From Tricholoma matsutake (taxonomy: Eukaryota; Basidiomycota; Agaricomycetes; Agaricales; Tricholomataceae), in the NCBI GenBank assembly GCA_026075535.2, contig AP026545.1, positions 6,572,001-6,636,000 of the forward strand: a DNA stretch of 64,000 bases. Direction: 5' to 3'. The translations under genes and the position numbers were made by a program. This document shows positions 23,074 through 35,038 of this stretch, piece after piece. Numbering within the stretch: the stretch's first letter is position 1; every line of letters starts with the position of its first letter. Under the pieces are notes generated by a model. That model was not told the DNA's origin and did no database searches. It saw only the letters and a program-made list of their open reading frames with translations.

Positions 23074-23612
23074 GGTCTCCTCCGAGGTACAACTTGAGGT
23101 CCCTTGTCCCTTTCAGGTATCAGATGAGCTGGATGGCTGCCCCCCAGTGTTTGAATGAATAAGAGTCCAAGTACTAGGAGAGTTGCTGTACTGCATGGGA
23201 GATGTCAGGATGTGTGGAAATTGCCAAGTATAGTAGGCACCCAACAAGGGATCTGTAGGGCAGTTTACTGAGTTGTAGATGTTCTTTAGAGGAAAAAGAT
23301 TGTTGGTTGGCATGACAGAGTTTTGATCCTGGTTCAAGGGGTGCAGACAAGTGGTGGGCATCTTTCTGACCAAACTGTTCAACAATTTTATCAATAAGTG
23401 CAGTTTGTGAAAGTGCAACAGTACGAGCAATGCTGTCCCAGGTTATAGTGATGCCCATGATGAAGTGCACAGTACCTAGTTCCAAGATTGTCCAAACCTT
23501 GCACATCTGGTCCTTGAAACACTCATTCTCTCCCTTTGAATCTGTGATTGATAAGTAATCATTGACATGCATGGCTGCAATGATAATCCCAAAGTTGGTT
23601 TTGCAATTGTCC
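23074..23612 (-). pseudogene. Copia RT/RNase H fragment (copy 3)
   Basis: The minus strand reads GIIIAAMHVNDYLSI, then VWTILELGTVHFIMGITITW, then LSQTALIDKIVEQFGQKDAH and LPYRSLVGCLLYLAISTHPD, and then shifts frame toward the RNase H junction. It matches copies 1 and 2. Both ends are missing, so this is a truncated relic. Confidence 0.85.
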
Positions 23613-23915
23613 CTGCTGTCCCTGCTGTCCCTGTCCTCCATCCCTGCTATCCCTCCCACCCCATGAGCACTGGCTTGTGGCAGTGGTGCAGGGCAGTGGT
23701 GGTGGGTTTTTGTAGGTACAGCAACAGTAAAACCTAGAAATTAAAGAATTAAGTTGAATGAAAAAAAAGAAGTAAATATTAAAAAAATTACCTGGGGCCC
23801 AAATGATGATAGATGTTGTTTGGGCATATCATCCCCTTCCCCCTTCCCCCACCACCTGCACCCATTTGCTTATGCATGGTTGTCCATTGTTGGTGTCCTC
23901 CCTTGTCATTGGTGG
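23613..23915. repeat. Palindrome-family debris with CCCTGCTGT repeats
   Basis: Short CCCTGCTGTC repeats lie at 23611-23640. One copy of the dispersed palindrome is at 23656-23688 (CCACCCCATGAGCACTGGCT, then TGTGGCAGTGGTG). A GGGCCCAAATGATG word with its inverted partner TTTGGGC is at 23797-23825; the same pair recurs near 24907, 53266, 53645 and 54845. No gene. Confidence 0.55.
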
Positions 23916-24234
23916 TAGTGTTTAAGGGTCCAGTTTGGTCCAGTTTTTTGACCCCCAAGGGGGTCAACTGGAGACTGAAACTGGTCCAAATTGATGCCCA
24001 GATTAGATGGACCACAACCGAACCACATAGGACCAGTCCTATTCGGTTCAGTTGACCCCAAAAGACTGGTTTTGACTGGTCTTTGGGCTGTTTTTACAAG
24101 TCTAACTAAATTATAATATATCATAGATAAAACTAATTATATTTACACCCTGCAAACAGTTGCTTGCAGCGGTGTTGCTAAAAAACTGAAAGAAAACAAA
24201 GAAGAACAAGATAATAATAAAATAGCCCCACCGT
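23916..24234 (+). mobile_element. Left part of palindrome-bearing element A, cut by gypsy B
   Basis: It starts TAGTGTTTAAGGGTCCAGTT. The same start occurs at 63136 on the plus strand (TAGTGTTTTAAGG) and at 54194 on the minus strand (TAGTGTTCAAGGGTCCAGTC). After GGTCCAG-rich subterminal sequence comes AAAACTAATTATATTTACA, then a palindrome copy (24146-24174), shared in order with the 63-kb copy. Gypsy B interrupts at 24235. Sequence at 36047 resumes the match (TCTCACATTTGTAGCGAGGG, compare TCTCACGTTTCAAGCAAGGG at 63548). Confidence 0.6.
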
Positions 24235-24583
24235 TGATTATGCTTGACCCAGAAACCCAAACAAAACCTACCAAAATGGGAGGTCTTTACACTCCCCCCC
24301 GTATTCCTATAGGAATCCGATGATTCCAATGATTCCGATTGGAATCCAACCATATTCCGATGTCATTTTCACCAGCCAAATTGACATGAAATGGCACATT
24401 TAGTCCTAGTCCAGTCCAATGTAGTCCGATCAGAGTCCGATTGGACTATCAGAATTTCCTAGGAATTTCTGATCATAGAAATCACATAGGACTAGTCCGA
24501 AGTTATGCTAAGACATCAGACAACATAGGATTCCGATAGGAATGAAAGCAGCCTTGCTTAGTAATATAGTATGAAAAATTAAA

Positions 24584-24665
24584 TGCACAGACAAGAATTG
24601 AACACTTGACTACAGAAGATTATGTAAGCATAAACCGACAACAATACCATTAGGCTAAACAATCA
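24584..24665 (-). ncRNA. tRNA-like (Pol III promoter-like) segment, left arm
   Basis: The minus strand has a box-A-like TAGCCTAATGG and, about 45 bases on, a box-B-like TGTTCAATTCTTG, within a segment ending TGTCTGTGCA. Stem pairing is poor, so a working tRNA is unlikely. A tRNA-derived SINE head or decayed tRNA fits better. Confidence 0.45.
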
Positions 24666-25231
24666 TTACAGGTAAGTGATCATACTACACTACATACCAT
24701 TCCCGCGGGTGTGATGACAAAGCACATAGCCGTGTCATCACACCTGCCAGCTCATCAACTCCCACCACCACCACCAATGACAACAAGCACGCCACCTGCA
24801 TCCCCCCCACCTCAACCACCTCAACCCAGCAACTCCCACCACTCCCACTTCACCCCCATCTCTAGACGAGCCCCCAAGACTGGAAACGACTGGTTTCGAT
24901 GCTGAATGATGCCCAAATGATGCAATCGTCGTTTGGGCCATAGTAAGTTTTTTTTTATTCGTTTTTTACTTTTGTAAACTAACTAATTCATTTTTTTTGT
25001 TTCTAGGTTCTAATCGACATGAGTAACGATGGACTGATGCGAGCCAAACCCACACCCAACGATGCCCCTGGCAACCCCCCTCCTCCCTGTCAAAACAAGA
25101 TGTGAGGGTATCGATCATGGTCAGGAGCACAGGGAGCAACACCAGGAGACCCCAGAAGGGGAATACCCACCTGGTAAGCACCACCCGACCCCTCCCCTTG
25201 AGCCATGTCACTGATGAACCGACAATGCACC

Positions 25232-25594
25232 CACCCCACGCCTACGAGCTGCTGCTCGTAGGGTGGATCGTGAGTGCATGGACCCCCCACGACACCAATG
25301 ACATCCAGCACCCCCCATCACTGCTGTGAGCAACTGCTCGCAGGGTGTATATGGGGTGTGAGAACATGGGAATGGTGTGGAGGGACGATGACGGCACCAA
25401 ATGACACACCTACGAGCAGCTGCCCATAGGGTGGTTCATGGGTGCAGACGACAAGGGGGATGAACGACAAGGGTGACGAAATGACAAGGGGAAAGGGAAA
25501 CAATGACCAGAAGGGGAGACGATGGACAAACGCCGCCACCAACATATGATGCACCACCCACCACCAGCCTCACGAGCAACTGCTTGTGTGGTGG
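25232..25594. repeat. Cluster of four copies of the dispersed palindrome
   Basis: Copies lie at 25241-25266 (ACGAGCTGCTGCTCGT core), 25321-25348 (GTGAGCAACTGCTCGC), 25406-25434 (ACGAGCAGCTGCCCAT) and 25561-25594 (ACGAGCAACTGCTTGT). Each is followed by a GGGTGG or similar flank. They lie in the middle of the 2.07-kb TIR element. Confidence 0.7.
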
Positions 25595-25995
25595 TTGGTG
25601 GGTGGAATGACGAGGGAGGGGAGACGAGGGAGGGGAGGGAAGCCATGGGGGAGGTGAGGTGAGGGAGGCGAGACACAACGGAGATGAGAGGGAGGGGAAA
25701 TGATGGGACAGGGCTGACAAGACAGCCAATGCGATGCACCACCACCCCCTCCCCCCTGTTTTGTGGGGGGGTGGGTTTTTTTTGTAGAATTTAAAATAGT
25801 ATAATTAAATAGTATAATTAATTCTCCCCCTTGCGTTTGCGTGGGGTTTTTTTTTTAAATCTATATTAGTTATCTACTCCCTCGCAAAGATGCGAGGGCT
25901 CAACAATTTTTTTTCGAGCTCTTGTGAGAGAGGTTAAAAATAAGTGAACTAATCCTAAGTGCTTTAAATGGACTTTATATTACATATTTATTAAT

Positions 25996-26082
25996 GCTCC
26001 TGTGGCTCAACTGGTTGAGCACTTGTTTGGTAGTCATGTCACTTATATCCCAAGGTCTAGAGTTCAATTCCTGCTCTGCCCA
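25996..26082 (+). ncRNA. tRNA-like segment, right arm
   Basis: GCTCCTGTGGCTCAACTGGT followed by TGAGCAC makes a good D-arm/box A (GCTC paired with GAGC). GAGTTCAATTCC is a box-B match about 45 bases later. The acceptor and T stems pair weakly and the variable region is long. A tRNA-derived or decayed tRNA gene is more likely than a working one. The left arm carries a different tRNA-like segment in inverted orientation. Confidence 0.5.
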
Positions 26083-27468
26083 TTTATTTTGTAAGCACTT
26101 TCATCAAGTCAAGTCTTCCGAAATGGTGTGGTATTCCGACTACTACCTGTTGGAATTGCATAGGACTTTACTCGGAATTTACTAGGAATTTCTTGGAAAT
26201 AAAAGTACATGGTCATCAAGATACATTCCAATCGGACTCCTAGGACTAGTGTCGGACTAGTAGGACTCCTATCGGATTCCGATCAGACTCTTATCAGAAA
26301 ACTCGGACTCCTAGGACTCCGATAGGAATATGGGGGGGAGTGCAAAGTTTACCAAAATGGCCTTGGATGGTATAACACGAGTTAGAGGAAGGGTGTGAGG
26401 TGGTACTAAAAGTCACCAAAGTCAACCTGATGGACGCGTAAGATGTCTGAGTGGGTACAAAGGGCTTCAAGAATGTTCAAAGGGGCACAAGATCTCTCGA
26501 TGTAAGTTTGAGGGAGATCGATAAGGTTTGAGAGGTAGAGGAGATGTTTGAGGTAATTGGAAATGGTGTAGACAGCTTATGAAGGGTGTAGAAAGAATAT
26601 GTGAGTGGGGCGGTGATGATAGTGACGAGGGGCGATAACAATATACGATGGACAAAGGGTTCGAGGGCTAATACGAAGTTTCAAGGAAGTTTGCGACAAT
26701 TCGCAGAACTTCGGCCTAGACGAGAGGCTTGGACTCAAGAGCTGAACTCTTAAATCAGACAATAGTGAAGTAAGACAATTTCTTTCTCCCCCTCAAGTGA
26801 GTAACTATTACAAGTTTAAATAAGTTCTGAAAGGTACTACCAAACAGGGAAGGAGAACATGAGGCTTACATGAGGTGAAGTCTAGGATAAAAGATAAACC
26901 TCTATCACTGAGTAAAACAATAAAAGATAAGAATTAAATCTCCGGAGTCCTGATATGTGCAAAATGTACTTGTCCTATGTCATTACAAACTGTCTAAGCA
27001 TCGGAAATTTGCCTCATTGTGTCCTAAGTTGTCTCGCATGTGCTCAGTTGGTGGCCGAATAGCTTGGTCAACCTTGCTATGACTTGTCGGCATGTAGTAA
27101 GAGTGCCTGAGGCCATGATGATGGCGGCCGAGCACATTCGAAGTGTTCCTCAATCGCTCGAGGGGGATCGAGGGGGATCGAGGTAGCGCAAGGCCACTTG
27201 AAGCCTGTTTGGGAGCGTTTCATGAGGCTCAAAGGCATTTGAGGGGTTCCGAGTGCCGTGGGAGATTGATGCGGAACTGCTGTGAGTGGTTACAGACCTT
27301 ATAGCGTGAGGTGGACCTATCAACCTCCCCCTAAGTGAAATACTGACTGTCCCAGTCAACCGATCCGAAACACGTGATGTCACGAGGTTGTGTTGAAAAT
27401 GATAAGCAAACATTGAACCACTTATTTCCTTCCTCTCTCAATCGTTCTCCCTACCTCAAATCTTTGGT

Positions 27469-28799
27469 ATGTCTCTCTTAGCTCAACTGAACGCTGAGGT
27501 CCTCGAGTACTCCAAGTCCATGCCCAAATGCGGTGTGGTGGAAGACGTCGATTTCGAAGTGTGGGGTAAGGGTTTTTGTGAGAAGATGGTACGTTTTTGT
27601 CTTTTTCCTTTTGGTTTGATCTACTGAAACGTCTCGTGCAGGCTGAATATGATGAGTTGGCAGATGATCTCGGCAAAGAACATGAACTGGCCATCCAAAA
27701 GGTCGTTGACAAGGCATTCAAACTATTTAAGCCAATGGCGCATCGGGAATGGGTTTCGTGGGGTGGAGACTTGTTGTTTTTGGATCTGAAGGAGGAAATC
27801 GAGCTGGAGGAACGAGAGGCAATGGATAGGCATCAACAGGAAGATGAGGAGATGGCAAGACGGGTGGTGGCGGAGCGGAAGGCAGAGAGAATGCAAGAGC
27901 ACAGGGCCGCTCTCATCGAGGCACGATGAGTGCTTCTTGAGAGTTTCCATGCAAAGACGCTTTTGAAGGAGGCATTGCAGGAGTGGAACGTGGAGGTTGA
28001 GGTGGAGGCAAAGTCGATCGAGGTAGCAGAACTCGCTGATGATGATGAGGGTGAAGTTGGATGAGGGGAGTTGGTAGAGTTGGGGAAGCAAAAGGTGGGA
28101 GATGTGGAAGACGGCGAGGTGGAGTTGGAGATAGAGGAGGTGAATGCGAAGCATGCGAAGTTCACCGAGAGTGGACTGCTCAAGTTTGAGGGCCCGGTAA
28201 GTCATCAAGTTCTGTCTTGTCCTTTCCGGTTCGCTAATCGACTTTTTTGTAGTGCGATCATTGCACCAAGATGCAGTTGCAGCCTCCGTGTATCATCAAG
28301 AAGGGGGTGCCAAAGTGCGTCAAGTGCATGCAAGTGGTCCAAGGCTGCTACTGGGAGGGGGTCTCGAGACGAGGGGTGCACAAGGAGGATGTGCCGAAAT
28401 GCGGGGGTCAAAGGGCCGAGGAAGCGACGACGGTGGTAGCGACGCGAGCGACGGCTGCGAAGGAGACTTCGCGCCCAAAACCAGGTACAAGTGTCATTCA
28501 ATGTGTTTCAAGCTCTCTAATCGATTGTTTTAGTCATTCGAATTCATGCAGTGAGGGCAATCGAGCCCATTGAAAACATCGCGGGGCCTTCAATGCCATC
28601 AGGGGATAAGGCAAAGGGAAAGAAGTCGAAGGGAAAGGGGAAGGCAAAGGAGGTTCAAGAGGTGGAGGATAGTGAGGCAATGGACAAAGGGGTAGCGATG
28701 CGTCGTTGATGCATCATGGCGAGATTGGTGGAGAGGCGAGTTGATTTGGAGATGTTGTTAGATGAGATAGAGGGGTTGGAAGGGTTGCTGGCTGAGTAG
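27469..28799 (+). pseudogene. Gypsy B antisense accessory gene, cysteine-cluster protein
   Basis: The gene runs opposite to gag-pol, between pol and the 3' LTR. Four exons (27469-27588, 27642-28196, 28253-28484, 28552-28799) join in phase across GT-AG introns of 53-67 nt. The protein starts MSLLAQLNAEVLEYSKSMPK and has a long Glu/Arg-rich helical middle. A cysteine cluster follows (CDHCTKMQLQPPC, then CVKCMQVVQGCYW, in exon 3), then a Lys/Gly-rich basic tail. It resembles the cysteine-cluster proteins common in basidiomycetes. Three in-frame TGA codons (27927, 28062, 28707) interrupt it, each explicable as CGA to TGA. Retained splicing structure and frame suggest it was once a functional element gene. 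Its role is unknown. Confidence 0.7.
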
Positions 28800-29062
28800 G
28801 ACAGTTTTCTTTTTGTGTTTTTGTGGACTTTGTTTTGTATTCTATCTTTTTAAATAAAACTTCATAAATAATCGAAAGAAAACAATAAGAAAGAGGAAAG
28901 AAATGAAATACAAAAATAAGGGAAAGGCTCAGTAAATCATCATGGCTAAAAAACCCTTTTGAGTTTGCGCGACCACGCTATATGGCAATATCGTGACTTG
29001 TAATGTACACTAAATGAGAATGAAGTTATAAGTTTGATGTTCAAAACAAAGGAAAAGAATAG
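28800..29062. other. AT-rich spacer inside gypsy B
   Basis: Sequence between the convergent 3' ends of the antisense accessory gene and pol. It contains AATAAA-like words (28853 region) suitable as polyadenylation signals. No gene. Confidence 0.5.
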
Positions 29063-32000
29063 CTAGTCGGGTTCGATATCTGGAAAATCTTTGTCTATGT
29101 CGGAGTCAACGTCTGAAGTCTTTCAAAGTCCTTTGAGACGGTTCGAGTCGATGTTGAGGAAGTTTGGGGGAAGAGGGATGGACTTTCTGGTGAGATAGGG
29201 GAGGAGTCAGAATGTGGTGACGGGTCGATGAAGTACGGAACCATCTAATTCGCAAAGGATGTAAGCACCACCATAATTTCGTTCAATAACAATGAGTGGG
29301 CCTAGGTATTGTGCACGCATCTTTCGATTGAGTGATTTCTCAATCTGTGTGTTTCAAAGTAGAACGAGGTCACCTTTCACGAAGTCGTAATCATGAATCG
29401 TTTGCTGGTGAACTTGTTCGAAGCACTTTGCAGCTTCAAGCCATGCTGAAAAGACTTTCGAATGAAGGACTTCGAGGTCTGAGGATCTCTTCTGTAGGGC
29501 GATGGCACATCTGGCGATGAGGTCGGTAGTCGAGAGGATTGAAGCGGGAGGGGGTTGCAAGTAGGTGGCTTCAGAGATATCGAGGGGAATCAGGGGGTGC
29601 GATCCTGTAATAACGAAGTAAGGGGAGCAACCCATACGTTTACAAACCATAACTTGTTCTGCCCAAAAGACTGAGTGCGCTCTGTTTGACCATTTGCTTT
29701 GGTCTCCATTGACGGCTTTGAATAGTGATTGGCAAACATTGAAGTGGCTTCATTCGACGAGTCCATTGGCGCAAGAGTTGTAACCACTGATGCGAATGTG
29801 GTTAATATGGTAGCGCTTGTAGAGATACTCAATCGCAGCGATGAAAGTGCTTCCGTTGTCGCTAACGATCTTGTAAAGAGAGCCCCATCGACAAATGATG
29901 TCTTCGAAGATCCAGTCGCCGAGGGTTGTCGCATTCTCATGTCAAAGCTTTCACCACTCTGGATATGTCGAGAGCAAACATTGGCCTTGGATGATGTACT
30001 TGAATCCGGCTGATGGAGGCATTTGCATAGTGTCGACATAAACTTTGCCAAATAGAGGAGCTGGCGTTGTGACTATGGGGGGAATTAGAAGGTTTTGCAT
30101 CTGACAAACCTGGCAGAGATGGCATGTTCAAATATACCAGGCAATGTCAGCCTTCATGTTGGGCCACCAGAATCGCAAAGCAATCAGGGACTTTGTAGCG
30201 AACACCATCTTGTGTCTGATGTCATCATGAGCTGCATGAATGATTTCGAGGCAGCGTTCGGGGATGGCGACAATTTTGTGAGCACCATGGGAGTCTTTTC
30301 TCCATAGTTTGCCTGAATCTATAAAGAATTCGGTGCAATATTGGACAAAGGTAGCATATTCTGTGTCTGATAGATCGAGAGGTCGTACCAAGTCACCTAA
30401 CCACTTTCAAACATGAAGTAGTTGTGCATCATCCTTTTTTGCATTGTTACTTCGCGGGATGCCTTCGTAGGTAACTTCGTTCTGCTGAGCAATATCAGAG
30501 GAGAGGGCGAGTGTTGGTTGTTGTTGGAAGGGGAATGGCCGAGTCGATATCGGGTTCATCTGGTGTACAAAGCCATGAAGTCGATCTATCCAGTCTCCGA
30601 AGTCTTCTTCATTATCGAGCTGGCTGTCTTTGGCTTGTGGTGGACATCGCGAGAGTCCGTCGGGACTGTGATGGGTTCCTGCAACATGGACGAGGGTGAA
30701 GTGAAAGGTGAGTATCAAAACAATCCAACGGTTTATACTAGCACTAGGTGCGATATCGGGGTTCGATAACATGCCTTTGATGTACCTCATGTCAACTTCG
30801 ATGATAAGATTGCAAATGCTGATAATATAAAGTCAAAGGGCGCCGAGGGCTCAATAAAGTCTGTAGAGTTCGAGATTTGCAGTCATTGAGTGTAATGGAA
30901 CCAAATTGGCTATAATAGTGCTTTCGAAGATTGTCAGGGTCGCATTGGGCAAGGAAAAAGCTGATGGCGATGTGCGAAGTGTTGACCGATAGTATGACTG
31001 GTGCATTGGATGAATAGTCGATGGCACAAATGGCTGGCGAGGTGATAAGGGCTTGCTTCAAGTCTTCCTGTGCGGCAATTTGGCTCGGTCCAAACTTGAA
31101 AGGAACATCTTTTCGAGTGAGGTGGATTAGAGCTGTGGTGCGATGAGCAAAGTTTCGAATAAAGATACGACAAACTCCGATTGTTCCTAAGAATGCTTTG
31201 ACTTCAGTGAGCGGTCAACAAGGTCCCCAATTGCTGACTGTTTCAATGTGGGTTGGGTTGACTATATGACCTTCAATGTTGCAATGATGACCTAGAACAA
31301 TTATTTTGGGAACACAGAGAAAGAGCTTAGGGCCTGAAAATGTCCATCTGCAATACTTCATGTGCTGAATCACCCTGTTGAGGTTCTCGAAGTGCTCCCA
31401 GATGAACCTTTGAATGCGGGATTCTCTGGAATCGTCTCGTAGGCACCGCCACAAAGTTGGTATTGAGACTTCAGGCCTTTGATCAGAACGTCATTGATGT
31501 AGGGGATCGTGATGTAGGGGATTTCAGGTCATAGGATATGTGTGACATCGTCGTGCATGATCGGGACTGAGTTTGTCCAACCCATCGGAAGGGTGATGAT
31601 GCAAAGTGTGCCGAAGGGTGTCTGGAATGTCATTAGATCGCGAGAAGATTTGGCAACTTTCCTTTCGTCGAACGCTACAAAGAGGTCGAGCATTCCACTG
31701 CACAATCGTCTGCCAAACTGCTCTGCTAAGTGCTCAGGGATGGGAACGACGCCTGAGTGCTGGATCATAACCTTGTTCAAAGGTTCGAGGCTGTGGACGA
31801 GTTGGAGCGCTTTACCGTCTTTCTTCATGACGCTGAACCATCATGATCGATACAAAGAGTTTGAGTGTTCGTAGACACTGGCTTCAAGCTTCTTCTTGAT
31901 AATATCGCAGACTTCTTCGTAAATGCTGGGGGGAGTTGGGATGTTTCACTCGACCCAAGGGGTGTGAGGGATGACTGGGAATTCAATCAGGGGAAAGAAG

Positions 32001-33514
32001 TTGGGTCGGAAGCTGCCTCGTTCGTTGTCGGTCCACGCGAAGCCAGTTTCGTGGTTTTGAATGAAGTTGTGCATGAGATTTCATTCTTCGGGCCATAGGA
32101 AATCACCTGGATGATTTTTGTCGATGATGGCCTTGCATTGGAGTGAATATTGAGGGGTGGGAGAGAAAGGTGGGGGACGAGGATTGAGTTTCGAATGATG
32201 CGAAAGCAATTGGGAAGGTCAGCGACGACGGGTCGAATCTTCTGTGTGATGGGCTTGTACTTCTTCTTTGAAGTGGCGAGTGTCAGATAGAGAGAGTCAA
32301 ATGTCAAGATATTGGAAGGGGAATAGATAGAAGAAGATTGCATAGGGGTCGCCATCGAGGTTGATAAATATGTTGCATACTGTTTGCTAGCCGTTAAATA
32401 TAAGTTTGCAACGATCGAAGAAGAGGAATAGTAGTTTGAAGTGTTCGAGGAGTCAATATTGGGAATGTCCACAGTGTACTCGATAGTAATAGAAGGATTA
32501 GAATGGTCAAAGGAAATAATGAAAGCGCACTGATCGGTCTCCGAAAGTTGATCCTCTAACTCTGAAAATCCTCTCAAACTACTTTTTTCGACATTGATTT
32601 GATCGAGGGATCATCGGAATGGTACATGATCGCGTTGAGTTCGGATCGAGGATGGTAATCGTCTGTGATTCATTCTGATAGTTCTTCACTGTACTCTCAG
32701 TGAGAACTTCAAAAGGGCATCCGAATAAAATGTCGTATGCTGGGCCATGAATAATATGAATTTGCATGTATAGCGTGATGGTGCTGACTTCACAAGGGAC
32801 GTTGCACACTAAACCGAGACTTTCATCGATACCGCCGTTTGCCAATTGTAGAGGAATGCAGATTGAAGGGTCATAGGCAAGACCGAGTTTGTGACAAACC
32901 TCTTCCGACATTGCAATGATCAAGGAACTGGGGTCAACGACACTCTTGACTGGGTTTCTACCGTTGACATTTATAATGACCGATCTAATTGCATGAGATT
33001 CCTTTGCGACGATGAAAGGTTCTGGAATGTCACCGGGGTGCAGACTGTTAATATAAGTCTCGTAAGGATCGTTGAGTACATAGACATTGTTGTCGAGAAT
33101 GTTCATTGTGTTATCGATTTGCTGAACACATCGTGTCGTGACCTGTTCTTTCCATTTAGTTTGAACCTCTGGCACTACCGAGAGTAATTCTTCGGATGTT
33201 AGCGTGATAATAGGAGTCTTCATTGAATGAGTGAAAATGTCTTCCACAATCTTGTCCTTGTGAATTGGGGCTTGGATATGGTGCGATGCGCCTTTACCTT
33301 TACCAGTTGATGCGAAGTTTTGTTCGTGAGGCGGGAGGTACGAGTTCTCTTTAGCGGTGGCATATGGGTGAACGATAGGTGGCGAGGTTGGACTGGATTT
33401 GGTAGCCAATGCTGAGGTCAATGTTGGAGGATTGGTTGCCATAGACGAAGTGGAAGGTACCAGAGTGCGTGGAGCAGTTGTTGGCTGGACTGGAGTAGGT
33501 GGGACCGGGTTCAA
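29063..33514 (-). pseudogene. Gypsy B pol: protease, RT, RNase H, integrase
   Basis: Reading from 33514 downward: a retropepsin-like region (SVVDPSSLIIAMSEEVCHKL, with D-P-S in place of the usual DSG), then a pre-RT linker with ATSKKKYKPITQKIRPVVAD. RT fragments follow (LVHSLEPLNKVMIQHSGVVP; FQTPFGTLCIITLPMGWTNS; VLGHHCNIEGHIVNPTHIET). RNase H remnants include CAIDYSSNAPVILSVNTSHI and VAGTHHSPDGLSRCPP. Integrase shows an HHCC-type zinc region, SDNGSTFIAAIEYLYKRYHI and a C-terminal segment to the stop near 29063. Many stops and frame changes show it is inactive. Confidence 0.88.
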
Positions 33515-34925
33515 AGAACGGGGTTGTGCTGTGGGCGTGTTATGATCAGTTCGAGCATATGGTCTACCACTTCATAAGGCAAATAGTTCTTCCTCGAGCT
33601 TTGCGATGTGATCGTCCGCTGTGTTAGATACTTCCGATACCTGATATATACCTCTAGGTAGTGGTGTCGATGATATTGAAGATGCGATGTTGTACATGAG
33701 GGAAGGAGTGATGGTGACCTGTGGGTTTTGTTGAAGCCACTCATTGACGCGTTCCTTGATGTAGCAACTGGGGATGTTACGAGGAGTGAATTGACCATTA
33801 GGGAGAACTACCTTTCCTTCAGCATTCTTCTTACACTTTCCTTCATTAATATAAGACTGGCAAACCAAGCAGTCACTAATAAAATATCCAGCGAGACCAC
33901 AAAAGATGCAAACCAGAGCTTCGATTTGTTCAGGTCAAAGGCTATTGTTAGCACGAGGTGGGTTAGACATTTTCGAACCTGCTAGAGCCGTGACGAGAGT
34001 AGTTGCAAACTTTTCAAAGATAGCTGAAAGGTCTTCCAATTTGATCTGAGGTTCCGATGTCGAGGTGGTCGCTGCCGATGACGAGGTTGCTGAGTTCGAG
34101 CTGAGTAGGGAAGAGGTGTCTGAGGAGTTTGATCCAGCTAAGACAAACTTTGCAGCTTCATGGATGTGATCGAGTGGGTAGGGGTCATCTGGGTAATGGT
34201 CAGGATACTTAAGCTCAAGTCGTTGAGCAATGCGTGACCACAATCCAGGTTGGAATCCTCGAATGAACACTCTGCTCTGCTCTGCTTCCAAGATTCTGTT
34301 TTTAGTTGACAGGAATTTTGTAATGTTATAAAAGGCTCGGAAATACAATCCAAGATCGTTCACGTTGAAGATGCTGATGCGTAGTTGCTCACCGACTAAC
34401 TTGTCCATATTGGAGATAGACCACTTGCAATCGTCTTCCGAACCAGGGTAAAGCTTGTGAATTGCAATGTGAAAGGTCTGGAATGAAATGCCAGCGTCGT
34501 ATTCTGGAATTGATTCTCAGAGTTTGGAAGTGTCGATATTGAGGTAGCGACAAGTGTGCTTCTTCATATCCTCTGAGTTTGTGACATTGCATGCTGAGAA
34601 AAGCAATTCTAGTTTGTTAAAGTATCTGCAAAGTTCTCGTGGCTGGGTAGGGTCAAATTTTGGAGCCGTAGAATGACCACGAGCTGGCATTGTTGCTTGC
34701 ATAGTCATGAATGCGATGTTTCTAGGAGTTGGAGTTAAAACTTGTGTGAATGATGGTAGAAGAGTCGAAGTTGTTGGAAGGATGAATGAAGATGTAGATG
34801 ACAAAGACGAAGAAGTAGAAGATGATGTTGAGGGTGATGATATTGGTGAAGGGAATAGCCGATGATGAGTCGATTCTGCTTCGAAACAGGTATAAGAATA
34901 TCTCCCAATTGTTCGAGAGATTCAA
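33511..34925 (-). pseudogene. Gypsy B gag
   Basis: Minus-strand fragments include APKFDPTQPRELCRYFNKLE, VFIRGFQPGLWSRIAQRLEL and a Ser/Thr-rich linker, followed by a C-terminal block MVCQSYINEGKCKKNAEGKV. This is the layout of gag in the basidiomycete gypsy family whose pol lies downstream. The frame is broken by stops, including one near 34517. Confidence 0.75.
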
Positions 34926-35038
34926 AGGCGTGACGAGTGTTGATCTGTAGGTTTCTAGCTTGTGTTGGCCTAAGCCAGGAGATTCGAGATGGATTAGGCA
35001 ATGAAATGATTTAGAAACCCCTCACAGTGGGCTCCAAA

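Larger units (their letters stand above)
24280..26349. mobile_element. 2.07-kb TIR element with 11-bp target duplication, in gypsy B LTR
   Basis: Flanking TACCAAAATGG occurs at 24269-24279 and 26350-26360, and the uninterrupted LTR has it once. Ends share the inverted CTTTRCACTCCCCCCCRTAT (left 24285, right to about 26346). Subterminal zones are dense in short words such as CCGATAGGAAT, TAGGACTAGTCCGA and TAGGAATTTC. Each zone contains a tRNA-like segment oriented outward. The middle (about 24700-25790) is G/C-rich with four palindrome copies and no transposase. A 9-11 bp duplication suggests a Mutator-like non-autonomous element; hAT is an alternative. Confidence 0.75.

Noticed and set aside
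25318..25745. Overlapping minus-strand frames rich in Ser/Pro/His at 25.3-25.7 kb
   Set aside because: These are low-complexity translations of a G-rich repeat region within a TIR element; no introns, motifs or homologous features.
25996..26082. Functional tRNA gene
   Set aside because: The D-arm and box B are good, but the acceptor and T stems pair poorly and the middle is too long and irregular.
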